A DNA stretch of 64,000 bases from KBS50 sp042434095 (GCF_042434095.1 NZ_JBHLUE010000016.1:558001-622000); one strand, 5' to 3'. Positions 17,209 to 25,880 are shown, counted from the first letter of the stretch. Program-made: numbers and translations. The notes: generated by a model not told the origin, from the sequence alone.

Positions 17209-17625
17209 TCAGGCATGTCCCCGGGACGGATCGTTGGTCAGGTCTGATGCCGACCCGCCGGCAAGGCTGCTGCACTCTGGGCAGGCCGAGACCATCGGGT
17301 GCGCGCATGCGAGTACGTGATCAAGGAAGTCCTGTGCGGCGTGTAGTCGACGGATCTGGTCGGCGATCCGGTCCCGCCGGTCACGTACCAGTCCGACGCG
17401 GCGCTGACCGTCGCCGCGATACAGCTCTCCGATCTCGGTCAGTGACATGCCTGCTCGTTGGCAGAGCCGGATCAGACGCGCCCGCGTGATCGTTTCGTCG
17501 TCGTAGACCCGGTGCCCGTTGGCAAGCCGGGCCGGTTCGAGCGCCCCGACCTCCTCCCAATGCCGCAGCACATGCGTCGGGACGCTGACCAGTGCCGCCG
17601 CGTCTCCGATTCGCCATGTCGTCAC
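17209..17625 (-). CDS. MerR-family regulator with C-terminal cysteines
   Basis: 138 residues from GTG 17625, with AAGGAG upstream. N-terminal winged helix of the MerR type (WRIGDAAALVSVPTHVLRHWEEVGAL, followed by ANGHRVYDDETITR), then the dimerisation helix. The end carries CAHPMVSACPECSS, a three-cysteine cluster that may sense metal, thiol or redox state, unlike drug sensors that use a larger domain. It is divergent from the metallo-beta-lactamase-fold gene and faces a 19-bp-spacer promoter, so it is probably that gene's activator. Confidence 0.85.
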   Translation of the reverse strand: MTTWRIGDAAALVSVPTHVLRHWEEVGALEPARLANGHRVYDDETITRARLIRLCQRAGMSLTEIGELYRGDGQRRVGLVRDRRDRIADQIRRLHAAQDFLDHVLACAHPMVSACPECSSLAGGSASDLTNDPSRGHA

Positions 17626-17638
17626 GCGAGCTCCTTCA

Positions 17639-17669
17639 TTGACTTCAGGTCAACCTGAACTTCTACGGT
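17639..17669 (+). promoter_or_regulatory. MerR-type promoter with 19-bp spacer and central dyad
   Basis: -35 TTGACT (17639-17644), exactly 19 bases, then a -10-like TACGGT (17664-17669). The spacer holds the dyad TTCAGGT-CA-ACCTGAA (17644-17659). This over-long spacer with an internal operator is the signature of MerR-activated promoters. It reads toward the gene at 17712. Confidence 0.75.
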
Positions 17670-17711
17670 CCTCCCGTCGAGCGCGATGCGCCAGGGTAAG
17701 GGGAGAAGCTC

Positions 17712-18617
17712 ATGATCCAAACGATCCGTCAGACTACGGTGGCGGCCGGTGCGCTGGCTGCGCTGCCGTACCGCCTGATCCGGCCGCGTCCGATCGACCG
17801 GCGCTTTCTGGCCGGGCTGTCCGACGCCGGTCTCCCGCGCGGGGATGTCGAGGTCGAGCTGCTCGCTTTGAACCAGACGGCGCGGTCGGTGCCGACGCCG
17901 CTGATCGCCGAGGCCGTCCGGACACCGCGCCGGGTTGGCAACGCCCTGACCACGTACGTGATCCGGCATCCGAAGGTGACCGTGCTGCTCGACCCGTCGG
18001 TCTGCGTCGACGTCGGCGATCGGGTGATCGACGAGCTGCCGTGGACGCTGCGGCCGGCGGTGCGGCCGCGCCATCAGGTGGTGCCAACCACGACGGCGCT
18101 GGAACGGGCCGGCATTCCGGTCGACACGATCGACTTCGCACTCCCCACCCATCTGCACTGGGACCACGTCTGCGGACTGCTCGACCTTCCTGGGCTGCCG
18201 GTCATGGTGCGGGAGCGGGAACGGGACTGGATGATGTCCGGCGACGCCGCACCCGCAGGCGGCGTCCGAGCCGCGCTACAGGGCCGCCGGCTGGACAGCT
18301 ACGAGTTGGAGGGGCCGCCGGTGCTCACCTTCGAACGCAGTCACGACCTGCTCGGCGACGGGTCAGTGATCATGGTCGAGCTGGCCGGGCATACGCCGGG
18401 GAGTGCCGGTGTCCTGCTGCGTACCCCTGACGGACCAGTGCTGGTCGCCGGGGACGCGGCCTGGCACGGGCTGCAGATCGAACACGTCCGACAGAAGGCG
18501 CCGTACCCGGGATGGCTCGTCGACCACGATCGCGACGCGGCCTTCCGTACTTTGCACCGGCTGCACGCCGTCCGGAACCAGGTCCACATCATCCCGACCC
18601 ACGATCCGAGCGCCTGA
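17712..18617 (+). CDS. MBL-fold metallo-hydrolase (lactonase-like)
   Basis: 301 residues from ATG 17712, with GGGGAGAAG upstream. Zinc site THLHWDH (His147, His149, Asp151, His152), followed by the distal ligands in VELAGHTPGSAG, VAGDAAWHG and IIPTHDPSA. The spacing resembles N-acyl-homoserine-lactone lactonases and related esterases more than RNA-processing members. The N-terminal 20 residues are moderately hydrophobic but not a clear signal peptide. Regulated by the divergent MerR protein, judging by the promoter. The inducer and substrate are unknown. Confidence 0.85.
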   Translation: MIQTIRQTTVAAGALAALPYRLIRPRPIDRRFLAGLSDAGLPRGDVEVELLALNQTARSVPTPLIAEAVRTPRRVGNALTTYVIRHPKVTVLLDPSVCVDVGDRVIDELPWTLRPAVRPRHQVVPTTTALERAGIPVDTIDFALPTHLHWDHVCGLLDLPGLPVMVRERERDWMMSGDAAPAGGVRAALQGRRLDSYELEGPPVLTFERSHDLLGDGSVIMVELAGHTPGSAGVLLRTPDGPVLVAGDAAWHGLQIEHVRQKAPYPGWLVDHDRDAAFRTLHRLHAVRNQVHIIPTHDPSA

Positions 18618-18722
18618 TCCCCGCTCCGAACCCGCCGGCTCGATCGCGCCGCCCCCACCATCGTCTGACCGGAGGGGGCTGATGGCCCGCGACATGGAGC
18701 CGGCTTCGGTGCTGGTGGTGCG

Positions 18723-18797
18723 TGGTGGGCGCGGCAGGTTTCGAACCTGCGACCCCTCGCTTGTAAGGCGAGTGCTCTCCCACTGAGCTACGCGCCC
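18723..18797 (-). tRNA. tRNA-Val (anticodon UAC), CCA encoded
   Basis: Read on the reverse strand: acceptor GGGCGCG pairs with CGCGCCC, D arm GCTC...GAGC, anticodon stem CTCGC/GCGAG with loop CTTACAA giving anticodon TAC, and T arm CGCAGGTTCGAAACCTGC. Discriminator A, then CCA at 18723-18725. All arms pair. Confidence 0.96.
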
Positions 18798-18872
18798 GGG
18801 CCGCCCTCACGGGCAAAATCCGGCAGCGCCACCTTACCGTGCCGCCCCCGCCCGCCCACACGCCCCACTCCC

Positions 18873-18947
18873 CGTCGATCTTGCACTTCTGGCCCCGACA
18901 AAGCAGGCATCCCGTGCGAATCGGGGGCCCAAAGTGCAAGATCGACG
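18873..18947. repeat. Long hairpin repeat, family B
   Basis: CGTCGATCTTGCACTT...GGCCCCGA pairs with TCGGGGGCC...AAGTGCAAGATCGACG, a stem of about 25 bp with one small interruption and a 22-base loop. It begins 23 bases past the stop of the leftward peroxiredoxin gene and lies before the tRNA, so it may terminate the peroxiredoxin transcript. Confidence 0.85.
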
Positions 18948-18969
18948 AGAGGAGCCGTGCGGGGAGGGC

Positions 18970-19434
18970 TCAGGCGGTGGCTTCGGTGAGGGCCTTGCGC
19001 CAGCCCTGCTGGTCGCGGGGCTCGCCGGGCATGTTCATCTCGGCGAAGCGGACCACGCCGGCCTTGTCGATCACGAAGGTGCCGCGGTTGGCGATGCCGG
19101 CCACGTCGTTGAAGACGCCGTACGCCTGGGCCACCGCGCCGTGCGGCCAGAAGTCGGCCAGCAGCGGGAACTGGAAGCCCTCCCGGTCGGCCCAGATCTT
19201 GTGGCTGTAGACCGAGTCGACGCTCACGGTGAGCACCTGGACGTCGTCGTTGACGTACTCGTTGAGGTTGTCCCGTACCTCGCACAGCTCACCCTGGCAG
19301 ATGCCGGTGAACGCGAGCGGGTAGAAGACCAGCAGCACGGCGCGGCTGCCACGGAAGTCCGACAGCCGGACTTCCTGGTTGTTCTGGTCCTTCAGGACGA
19401 AGTCCGGCGCCTCGGCACCAACCTCGATGGGCAT
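18970..19434 (-). CDS. AhpE-type peroxiredoxin
   Basis: 154 residues from ATG 19434, with GAGGAG upstream. Thiol peroxidase reducing hydroperoxides or peroxynitrite. The peroxidatic Cys46 sits in PLAFTGICQGELCEV with Thr43 in the usual place and Arg in NRGTFVIDKAGVVRF; a second Cys51 follows closely, as in mycobacterial AhpE-like members, while the resolving cysteine of 2-Cys types is absent. Cytoplasmic. Its neighbour is DUF3052, an arrangement often seen near aceE in actinobacteria. A strong hairpin follows the stop. Confidence 0.9.
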   Translation of the reverse strand: MPIEVGAEAPDFVLKDQNNQEVRLSDFRGSRAVLLVFYPLAFTGICQGELCEVRDNLNEYVNDDVQVLTVSVDSVYSHKIWADREGFQFPLLADFWPHGAVAQAYGVFNDVAGIANRGTFVIDKAGVVRFAEMNMPGEPRDQQGWRKALTEATA

Positions 19435-19511
19435 GCGTACTCCTCGCAAGTCGGGTTGAAGCCCAGCCAACCACGGGCGCCGATCGGCCGATGCGGCGCC
19501 CGGGGTCGGTG

Positions 19512-19949
19512 CTACTTCTTGGCCTTGCTGCCCCGCCGCAGCACCAGGCGGGCGCCGCTCCAGTCCCGCCCGGCGTTCACCGTGGAGGTCTGCTGGAGGC
19601 CGGCCGTGGGCGCCGACTCGCTGACGTCGCTCGGCTCGACGTGGCCGGGCCGTCCCGCCTTGGGGGTCAGCAGCCACACCACGCCGTTGTCGGCCAGCGG
19701 GCCGAGGGCGTCGACAAGCAGTTCGAACAGGTCACCGTCGCCGTCGCGGTACCACACCAGCACCGCGTCGACCACCTCGTCGGTGTCCTCGTCGACCAAC
19801 TCACCGCAACGATCGGTCAGGGCGTCCCGGAGTTCCTGGTCTACGTCGTCGTCGTAGCCCATCTCCATGACGACCATCCCCGGTTCGATGCCGAACCGGT
19901 CCGCCAGGCTCCGCACCCCGTCGGCGGCCTGACCCGCGGTCGCGCTCAC
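19512..19949 (-). CDS. DUF3052 family protein
   Basis: 145 residues from GTG 19949, with GAGGAGG upstream. Actinobacterial conserved protein: GVRSLADRFGIEPGMVVMEMGYDDDVD, an acidic middle, GVVWLLTPKAGRPGHVEPSDV and a basic C-terminus (RGSKAKK). No catalytic motif known. Probably transcribed together with the downstream peroxiredoxin (78 bases between). Confidence 0.85.
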   Translation of the reverse strand: MSATAGQAADGVRSLADRFGIEPGMVVMEMGYDDDVDQELRDALTDRCGELVDEDTDEVVDAVLVWYRDGDGDLFELLVDALGPLADNGVVWLLTPKAGRPGHVEPSDVSESAPTAGLQQTSTVNAGRDWSGARLVLRRGSKAKK

Positions 19950-19980
19950 TGTCGCATGCCTCCTCGTCTTTCACTGCCCG

Positions 19981-19999
19981 CGGTGTCCGGACGACACCG
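19981..19999. promoter_or_regulatory. Inverted repeat upstream of the DUF3052 gene
   Basis: CGGTGTC-CGGAC-GACACCG, perfect 7-base arms, 32 bases before the DUF3052 start. Could be an operator; nothing identifies the regulator. Confidence 0.4.
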
Positions 20000-20062
20000 A
20001 CACGGCAGAGTTCACACACTTGTTTGTCGGCGCGCAAGTGGCGCACCGGGGTGCAGGAGAAT

Positions 20063-23059
20063 TTACCCTGCCAGCAGCGTCTGGGCACCCTCGGTAATGG
20101 CGTCTTCGGTGACCAGTACCTGACGGGCGGCCGGTCCGAGCGGGATGAACGAGTCCACGGAAGCCACTCTACGGACCGAGCCGACATATCCGGCGTCCAC
20201 CAGGGCCGCGATCACTCCCTCGGCGACCCCGCCGGACCGCCGGGTCTCATCCACCACCAGCACCCGGCCGGTCGCTGTGGCCTCCCTCACCAGGTCGGCC
20301 ACCGGCAGCGGCGACAACCAGCGCAGATCCACCACCCGGCAGCCCACGCCCTCGGCAGCGAGCCGGGCGGCGACCCGCAGGGACATCCGAACCCCATTAC
20401 CGAAGGTGATTATCGTCAGGTCCTCGGCCGAGCCGAGGCCGTACGTCCGGGCCCGGCCGATCGGCACGTGCCCATCCGCCCACGCCGTCGGCGCCGGATA
20501 GCCGGTGAGCCAGCCGCCGTCGCCGTCAGCGTACAGATCCCGGGTGTGGTAGAGCGCGATCGGCTCCAGGAACGCGCAGACGCTGCCGTCCACCTCGGCG
20601 CTGGCCAGGCAGGTCCGCAGCATGGCCGCGGCGTCATCGGGCCGCGCCGGCACCGCCACCACCAGCCCCGGCACGTCGCGCAGCACCGCCACCGAGTTGT
20701 CGTTGTGGAAATGCCCGCCGAACCCCTCCTGGTAGGCCAGGCCGGCGACCCGGACAACCATCGGATTCCGGTACGCCCCGGCGGAGAAGAACCGCATGGT
20801 GGCCGCCTCGCCGCGCAACTGGTCCTCGGCGTTGTGCAGGTACGCGAGGTACTGGATCTCCGGCACGGGCAGCAGCCCGGTCAGCCCGGCGCCCAGGGCG
20901 AGCCCCAGCACCGACGTCTCGTCCAGCAGCGTGTCGAAGACCCGGGCCGGGCCGAACCGCTCACGCAGCCCCTTGGTGACCCCGTACACGCCGCCCTTGG
21001 CCGCCACGTCCTCGCCGAACACCGCCATGGCCGGGTTGCCCAGCATGGCGTCGGTGAGCGTGGCGTTGATGGCCTGGGCCAGGGTGAGCGGCTCCGCCAG
21101 CTCCGGCAGGCGGTCACCGAACGCGGCCGCCCGCGCCGCCGCGCCGGCGCCGGCCGCTCGGTCCGCGGCCTCGGCGATGGCCCGTACGGTCCGGGCCGGT
21201 CGCCGGGGCGCGAGCGGGGCCACCACCTCGGCCGCGCCGGCCAGCTTCTCCTCCCCCAGCACGTCCTCGGCCACCTGCCGGACCCGCCAGCCGATCTCGT
21301 CGTACCGGGCCAGCAGCTCGTCCGGGGTGGCCAGGCCGGCCGCCACGAGCAGCCGGGCCGTGGCCAGCACCGGATCCCGGTCCAGGTCGCGGGCGATGTC
21401 GGCGGCCGGCCGGTACGCCTGCTCGGCGTCCGCCCCGGCATGGCCCATCAGCCGTACGGTGTTCAGGTGCAGCACCGCGGGCCGGCGGTGCCGCCGCACC
21501 CAGGCCACCGCCTCGGCCGCCACGTCGTACGCCCGACCCAGGTCCGCCCCGTCGGCGGCGAAGTACCGCAGCCCTGGCCGGGCCCGCAGCGTTGCCTCCA
21601 CCCAGCCGCGCGGCGACCGGACGCTGATGCCCAGCCCGTTGTCCTCGCAGACGAAGAGCACCGGCATCCGCAGCCCGGTGTGGTCGCACCAGCCGGCCGT
21701 GTTGAGCGCCGCCGTGGCGCTCGCGTGGTTCACCGAGGCGTCGCCGAACGAGCAGACCACCACGGCGTCGCGGGGCCACGGCGAGCCTCCGCTGGCGGCG
21801 TCGGCGGTCAGCCGGCGCTGCCGCTCGATGGCCAGCCCGATGCCGACGGCGCGGGGCAGGTGCGAGGCGATCGTCGAGGTGGTGGGAATGACGGCCAGCC
21901 CGGCGTTGCCGAACACCTTGTGCCGGCCGCCCGCGATCGGTTCCCGGGCCGACGCCACGACGCCGCGCAGCACGTCCCGGGCCGCGTCGGCGATCCACCC
22001 CGGCAGGTCCGCCGCGCCGTCCGCCCCGGCGGGAGCGGTCCGGCCACCGCTCGGGGCCGACCCGACACCGACCACGTCCACAGCGCCCGGGACCGACCCG
22101 GCACCGGCCGGGTCCGCGGCGCCCAGGGCCGACCCGGCGTCGGCCGGAACCGGGTCGAAGGCGGGATCCGCCACGTAGCGGACCGGCCCGGGATCAGCCT
22201 CGGTCATGCCTGGCTCGGCTGGCAGGGCCGGGTCGGCAGCCAGGGCCGGGTCCGTGGCCAGGCCCGGGTCCGTGGCCAGGCCCGGGTCCGTGGCCAGGCC
22301 CGGGTCCGTGGCCAGGCCCGGGTCCGTGGCCAGGCCCGGGTCCGTGGCCAGGGCCGGGTCGGCGGGCGCCTCCGGGCCGGTGGGCGGGTCGGCGGCGGCG
22401 AAGTCGATGAGCAGCTCCGGACCGGCGTCGGCGGGGTCATCGGGCGCGGCCAGGTCGGCGGCCGCCGAGTCGGCCACCTCGATCGGGTCGGGGACGTCGA
22501 TCGGCCCGGCGGCCCCGGCCGGGCCGCTCGGCTCGGGCGCCCCGGCCAGTCCGGCAGCCTCGACCGGGCCCGGCGCATCGACCGAGGCGTCGGGCGCGGC
22601 CGGAGCCGCCGCGTCGGGCGCGGCCTGGGCCACCGCGTCGGGCGCGGCCGGGGCCACCGCGTCGGGCGCGGGCGGGGCCGCCGCGTCGGGCGCGGGCGGG
22701 GCCGCCGCGTCGGGCGCGGCCTGGGCCACCCGTACGCAGTAGAAGGCGCCGGACCGGTAGTGCAGCAGCGCCGGGTCGGTCGGCCGCAGCGCCGCGGCCA
22801 CGGCCGCGTTGCCCTCGTGGCCGGCCGACGAGATCGTGTAGTACCCCTCGCCGAAGCTGCGCAGCCAGCGGGCCGCGAGATCGAGGTGCCGGCTGGTGAC
22901 CTGGGCGTCGAACAGCTCCCGGGCCCGCTGCCCGGTCAGCCCCGTCCCGTCCCGGACCGGCTGCCCGGCCGCCCGTGCCCCGGTCGGCCGGGACAGCGCG
23001 GCGACCGCCTCGCGGAACCGCTCGTCGAGATCTTGAGGGGTGGTCACGCCGGAAAGCAT
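20063..23059 (-). CDS. Fused alpha-beta branched-chain-type 2-oxoacid dehydrogenase E1 with repeat insertion
   Basis: About 998 residues. Thiamine-diphosphate E1 with both subunits in one chain. The alpha part (1-113 and 350 onward) has the cofactor motif CSFGDASVNHASATAAL ending in CEDNGLGIS. The beta part has AMAVFGEDVAAKGGVYG, PVPEIQYLAYLHNAEDQLRGEA and the C-terminal transketolase domain (ITFGNGVRMSLRVAARLA). Between HYRSGAFYCVRVAQA (to about 114) and DLPGWIADAARDVLRGV (about 351) lies an insertion of about 235 Ala/Pro/Asp-rich residues built from repeats. Start is uncertain: ATG 23059 or GTG 23047, neither with a good ribosome site. Stands alone with no E2 gene nearby, so it must use an E2 encoded elsewhere. 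Confidence 0.88.
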   Translation of the reverse strand: MLSGVTTPQDLDERFREAVAALSRPTGARAAGQPVRDGTGLTGQRARELFDAQVTSRHLDLAARWLRSFGEGYYTISSAGHEGNAAVAAALRPTDPALLHYRSGAFYCVRVAQAAPDAAAPPAPDAAAPPAPDAVAPAAPDAVAQAAPDAAAPAAPDASVDAPGPVEAAGLAGAPEPSGPAGAAGPIDVPDPIEVADSAAADLAAPDDPADAGPELLIDFAAADPPTGPEAPADPALATDPGLATDPGLATDPGLATDPGLATDPGLATDPALAADPALPAEPGMTEADPGPVRYVADPAFDPVPADAGSALGAADPAGAGSVPGAVDVVGVGSAPSGGRTAPAGADGAADLPGWIADAARDVLRGVVASAREPIAGGRHKVFGNAGLAVIPTTSTIASHLPRAVGIGLAIERQRRLTADAASGGSPWPRDAVVVCSFGDASVNHASATAALNTAGWCDHTGLRMPVLFVCEDNGLGISVRSPRGWVEATLRARPGLRYFAADGADLGRAYDVAAEAVAWVRRHRRPAVLHLNTVRLMGHAGADAEQAYRPAADIARDLDRDPVLATARLLVAAGLATPDELLARYDEIGWRVRQVAEDVLGEEKLAGAAEVVAPLAPRRPARTVRAIAEAADRAAGAGAAARAAAFGDRLPELAEPLTLAQAINATLTDAMLGNPAMAVFGEDVAAKGGVYGVTKGLRERFGPARVFDTLLDETSVLGLALGAGLTGLLPVPEIQYLAYLHNAEDQLRGEAATMRFFSAGAYRNPMVVRVAGLAYQEGFGGHFHNDNSVAVLRDVPGLVVAVPARPDDAAAMLRTCLASAEVDGSVCAFLEPIALYHTRDLYADGDGGWLTGYPAPTAWADGHVPIGRARTYGLGSAEDLTIITFGNGVRMSLRVAARLAAEGVGCRVVDLRWLSPLPVADLVREATATGRVLVVDETRRSGGVAEGVIAALVDAGYVGSVRRVASVDSFIPLGPAARQVLVTEDAITEGAQTLLAG
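22223..22366. repeat. 18-bp in-frame minisatellite inside the E1 gene
   Basis: Eight 18-bp units, of which five (22259-22348) are identical: CAGGCCCGGGTCCGTGGC. On the reverse strand they encode the six-residue repeat DPGLAT. Confidence 0.95.
22587..22730. repeat. 24-bp in-frame minisatellite inside the E1 gene
   Basis: Six units with starts at 22587, 22611, 22635, 22659, 22683 and 22707, each beginning GCGTCGGGCGCGG. They encode eight-residue repeats such as APDAVAPA. Confidence 0.95.
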
Positions 23060-23142
23060 TACCGATCGGCGCCACCCGCGACCACTTTCGGCCCTCGTGT
23101 CGGGCTGCGTGTCGCCGCGGCCGACCATGGGCGGCGCCCAGG

Positions 23143-23613
23143 TCAGGACCCGCCGCAGTCCTCCGGGCAGCCGCCGTTGGAGATCTTCTCCACAAGATCA
23201 CCGAGGGTCGCCAGCTCGTCGTCGCCGAGCCCGTCCAGCAGCCGCGAGTCGCCGAGCACCCGGCGTACCCGCACCTGGGCGCGCCGGCCGGCGTCGGTCA
23301 CCACCAGGGTCTTCAGCCGGCGGTCCGCCGGGTCGGCGCGCCGGCACACCAGCCCGGCCTCCTCCAGCTTGTCGACCAGGGCCGTGACGTTGGAGCGGTC
23401 GCAGTTGAGCTGCTCGGCCAGGTCACGGGCCGGCAGCGGCCGGTCCGGGTCGAGCCGGTCGAGGGCCCGCGCCGCCGCGGGGGTCAGGCCGAGGGCCGCG
23501 AGGTCCGCGTCCATGTGATGCCGGATGGCGCGGGCCACGTGGCTGAGCCGGCGCACCACACCGGCCGCGAGCGCCGCGCGCTCGGGCGCCGGAAGCGAGG
23601 TGGTTTCGGCCAT
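23143..23613 (-). CDS. MarR-family transcriptional regulator
   Basis: 156 residues from ATG 23613 (MAETTSLPAPERA). Winged helix with RDLAEQLNCDRSNVTALVDKLEEAGLVCRRADPADRRLKTLVVTDAG, the full recognition helix and wing of the family. It ends EKISNGGCPEDCGGS; the cysteine pair at the end, with one more in the recognition helix, leaves redox sensing possible. Downstream of the DUF4139 gene on the same strand, 56 bases away. Target unknown. Confidence 0.88.
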   Translation of the reverse strand: MAETTSLPAPERAALAAGVVRRLSHVARAIRHHMDADLAALGLTPAAARALDRLDPDRPLPARDLAEQLNCDRSNVTALVDKLEEAGLVCRRADPADRRLKTLVVTDAGRRAQVRVRRVLGDSRLLDGLGDDELATLGDLVEKISNGGCPEDCGGS

Positions 23614-23669
23614 GAGCCCATGGTACGGCCGGTGCGGGGGGACCCCGGCTGGGCGACGATCGCGGCGCC

Positions 23670-25331
23670 TCACTCCCGCCAGCCGACCAGCTCCACCCCC
23701 TTGGCGGTGTCGACCCGGAACGCCATCGTGAGCTCAGCCGACCGCCCGGGGTCCAGCCGGAGCCGCCAGGTCAGCTCCCCCAGGTCGGTCCGCTCGACGG
23801 GCGGTGGCTCCAGCCGCGTCTCCCGCACCGCGATGCCGTCGTCCCGGGACACCGGCAGCTGATCGAGCACCACGACCTCGGCCGGGCGCGGGGTGTGGTT
23901 GGCCACGGTCACCCGGTACTCGACCTCCCGGCGCCGGGCCGCGCCGAGCGTGGCCCGGCCGGCCTCGCGGCGGACCAGCTCGCGCTCGACCCGGATCCGG
24001 TCGTCCAGCCCGAGCGCCAGCTCCAGCTCCTCGCCGGGCGCCCAGATCCGTAGCGGGGTGCCGGTGACCAGGTCGGCGCCGTGGAACACCGCGGCCGGGC
24101 CCGGCAGCAGGGTGTGCGCGGAGGTGTTCCGCACGGTGGCCCGCAGGTATGCGGCCGGCTCGCGTACCGGCGCGGTCACGTGGTCCAGCCGGGCCGGCAG
24201 GTCGAACACCGCCACGGTGGCCCGGTGGCTGCTGCCGTCGCCCGGCACCGCCACCGCCCGCGCCGGCCGGTAGGTGGCCGCCGCGACCCCCTGCTCGACC
24301 GTGGCGACGGCCTGCTTGAACTCGCGGGCCGGTTCGGGGCCGCCACCGGCCCGGGCGAAGGCCGCCGCGGCCGGAATCGCGCCACCGGCGGGCCGGGGCC
24401 GCGGCGCGGGAGGCGGGACCGGCCGGTCCCGGTCCAGATACCACGGCGTCAGCTCCGGTACGGTCGTCGACCCCGCCGGGCGGGCGGTGGACAGCCGCAG
24501 GTCGCACTCCGGCCAGTCCTCGCCGGTCCGCTGGCTGACCAGCCCGAACCAGGTCACCCCGAGCGTCTGGTCGACCAGCCGGAGATCGTACGAGGAGCGC
24601 CAGCCGGCGCCGTCGACCAGGTACGTCAGCTCCACCTCGATGTCGTCGCCGGGCTCGGCCGCCGACGCCTCGGCGTGGTCGCCGGGCTCAGCCGTCGGCG
24701 CCTCGTCATCGTCGCCGGGCGCGCCCGACTCGGCCGGCTCGGCCAGCGACAGCGTGACATCGGCGACCAGATGGTCCGGCTCCCCGTCGCCGAGCGCCTG
24801 GAGCGAACGATCGATGGCGGCGATCTCCTCGGCCAGCTCGACCCGCCGCCGGCCGAGTTCGCGGCGCCGGTCGCGCGCGCCGGTGATCTGCTCGGCGATC
24901 GCGTCGGCGAACCGCGCGAGGTCGCCGGGGGTCACCTCACCCGCCGCGAGCGCCCGGGCGTACGTACCGGTGGCTCGGTCCGCGACGCCGGCGAGGAAGG
25001 TGTCCCGGCGCTGCTCGACCTCGTCGGCGTCGGTGAGGCCGGCCTCCTCCGCCGCCAGTTCCGTCCGGCGACGGGTCAGCTCGGCCACCCGCTCATCGGC
25101 GCTGCGCGGCATCCGGCGGGTGGCCAGGTCGACGCCGAGCACGGTGGCCCGGCCATAGCCGCTCACCCGCAGCGAGTCCCGGTGCAGCCCGAGCGGAAGG
25201 GGGGAGATCCGGATCCGGTGCTCGCCGGGCGGCAGCGTGACCTGCGCCAGGCGGCTCACCCGGGCCCGATCCGGAAAGACGGTGACGGCGACGATGGGCG
25301 CTTCGACGGGCTCCAACTCCACCCCCGCCAC
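23670..25331 (-). CDS. DUF4139 (mucoidy-inhibitor A-like) protein
   Basis: 553 residues from GTG 25331. N-terminal DUF4140 segment (VAVTVFPDRARVSRLAQVTLPPGEHRI), a helical coiled-coil-like middle (ELTRRRTELAAEEAG...DRRRELGRRRVELAEEIAAIDR), an acidic linker with a twice-repeated EPGD unit, and the C-terminal DUF4139 beta domain (LTYLVDGAGWRSSYDLRL ... YRVTVANHTPRPAEVVVLDQLPVSRDDGI). No signal peptide or membrane segment. Function unknown; MuiA homologues modulate exopolysaccharide phenotype. Confidence 0.85.
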   Translation of the reverse strand: MAGVELEPVEAPIVAVTVFPDRARVSRLAQVTLPPGEHRIRISPLPLGLHRDSLRVSGYGRATVLGVDLATRRMPRSADERVAELTRRRTELAAEEAGLTDADEVEQRRDTFLAGVADRATGTYARALAAGEVTPGDLARFADAIAEQITGARDRRRELGRRRVELAEEIAAIDRSLQALGDGEPDHLVADVTLSLAEPAESGAPGDDDEAPTAEPGDHAEASAAEPGDDIEVELTYLVDGAGWRSSYDLRLVDQTLGVTWFGLVSQRTGEDWPECDLRLSTARPAGSTTVPELTPWYLDRDRPVPPPAPRPRPAGGAIPAAAAFARAGGGPEPAREFKQAVATVEQGVAAATYRPARAVAVPGDGSSHRATVAVFDLPARLDHVTAPVREPAAYLRATVRNTSAHTLLPGPAAVFHGADLVTGTPLRIWAPGEELELALGLDDRIRVERELVRREAGRATLGAARRREVEYRVTVANHTPRPAEVVVLDQLPVSRDDGIAVRETRLEPPPVERTDLGELTWRLRLDPGRSAELTMAFRVDTAKGVELVGWRE

Positions 25332-25394
25332 CCTAATCCGGTCTCAACGTCCCCACTGCCCGCAGCATCCCCACCGCCCTCGGCCGGGGAGGGA

Positions 25395-25799
25395 TCAGCC
25401 GGGGAGGAAGGAGAGGCGGATCTGGCGGGTGGGGTTGTCGCCGTTCGGGTCGACCAGGCAGATCGACTGCCAGGTGCCGAGCGCCAGGTCGCCGTCGAGC
25501 ACCGGGATCGAGGCGTACGGCGGGATGAAGGCCGGCAGCACATGGTCCCGGCCGTGCCCGGGCGAACCGTGCCGGTGCCGCCAGCGCTGGTCGGTCGGCA
25601 GCAGCTCGTTCAGGGCCGTGATCAGATCCTCGTCCGAGCCGGAACCGGTCTCGATGAGCGCAACCCCGGCGGTGGCGTGCGGCACGAAGACGTGCAGCAG
25701 TCCGTCGCCCTGCCCGGCCACGAACCGGCGCGCCTCGGTGGTGATGTCCCGCACGGTCGGCCGGGACCCGGTGTTCACGGTGATCATGTCGGTGCGCAT
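25395..25799 (-). CDS. YjbQ/UPF0047 secondary thiamine-phosphate synthase family enzyme
   Basis: 134 residues. Conserved metal-site motifs: VPHATAGVALIETGSGSDED, HGRDHVLPAFIPPY and LGTWQSICLVDPNGDNPTR. Members have weak thiamine phosphate synthase activity in E. coli complementation, and the physiological role is unresolved. It is divergent from aceE, whose enzyme needs thiamine diphosphate, an attractive but unproven link. A degenerate hairpin repeat sits in the shared upstream region. Confidence 0.88.
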   Translation of the reverse strand: MRTDMITVNTGSRPTVRDITTEARRFVAGQGDGLLHVFVPHATAGVALIETGSGSDEDLITALNELLPTDQRWRHRHGSPGHGRDHVLPAFIPPYASIPVLDGDLALGTWQSICLVDPNGDNPTRQIRLSFLPG

Positions 25800-25826
25800 G
25801 GCTGCCAGTCTTACCCCAGTCGGTTG

Positions 25827-25880
25827 AGAGGGGACCCTGATACAACGGATTCCGGTCGGAGGGGGCCCTCCCTTCGGTTA
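25827..25880. repeat. Hairpin repeat family A, degenerate copy A5
   Basis: Reverse orientation. GAGAGGGGACCCTGATAC and GGAGGGGGCCCTCCCTT correspond to the right and left arms of copy A1 at 2165. It lies between divergent YjbQ and aceE, 28 bases from the YjbQ start. Confidence 0.6.

Noticed and set aside
20024..23518. 1164-codon rightward open frame opposite the E1 gene
   Set aside because: Antisense shadow: the opposite strand encodes a full E1 enzyme with cofactor motifs, and this frame is Arg/Gly/His-rich with no domain.
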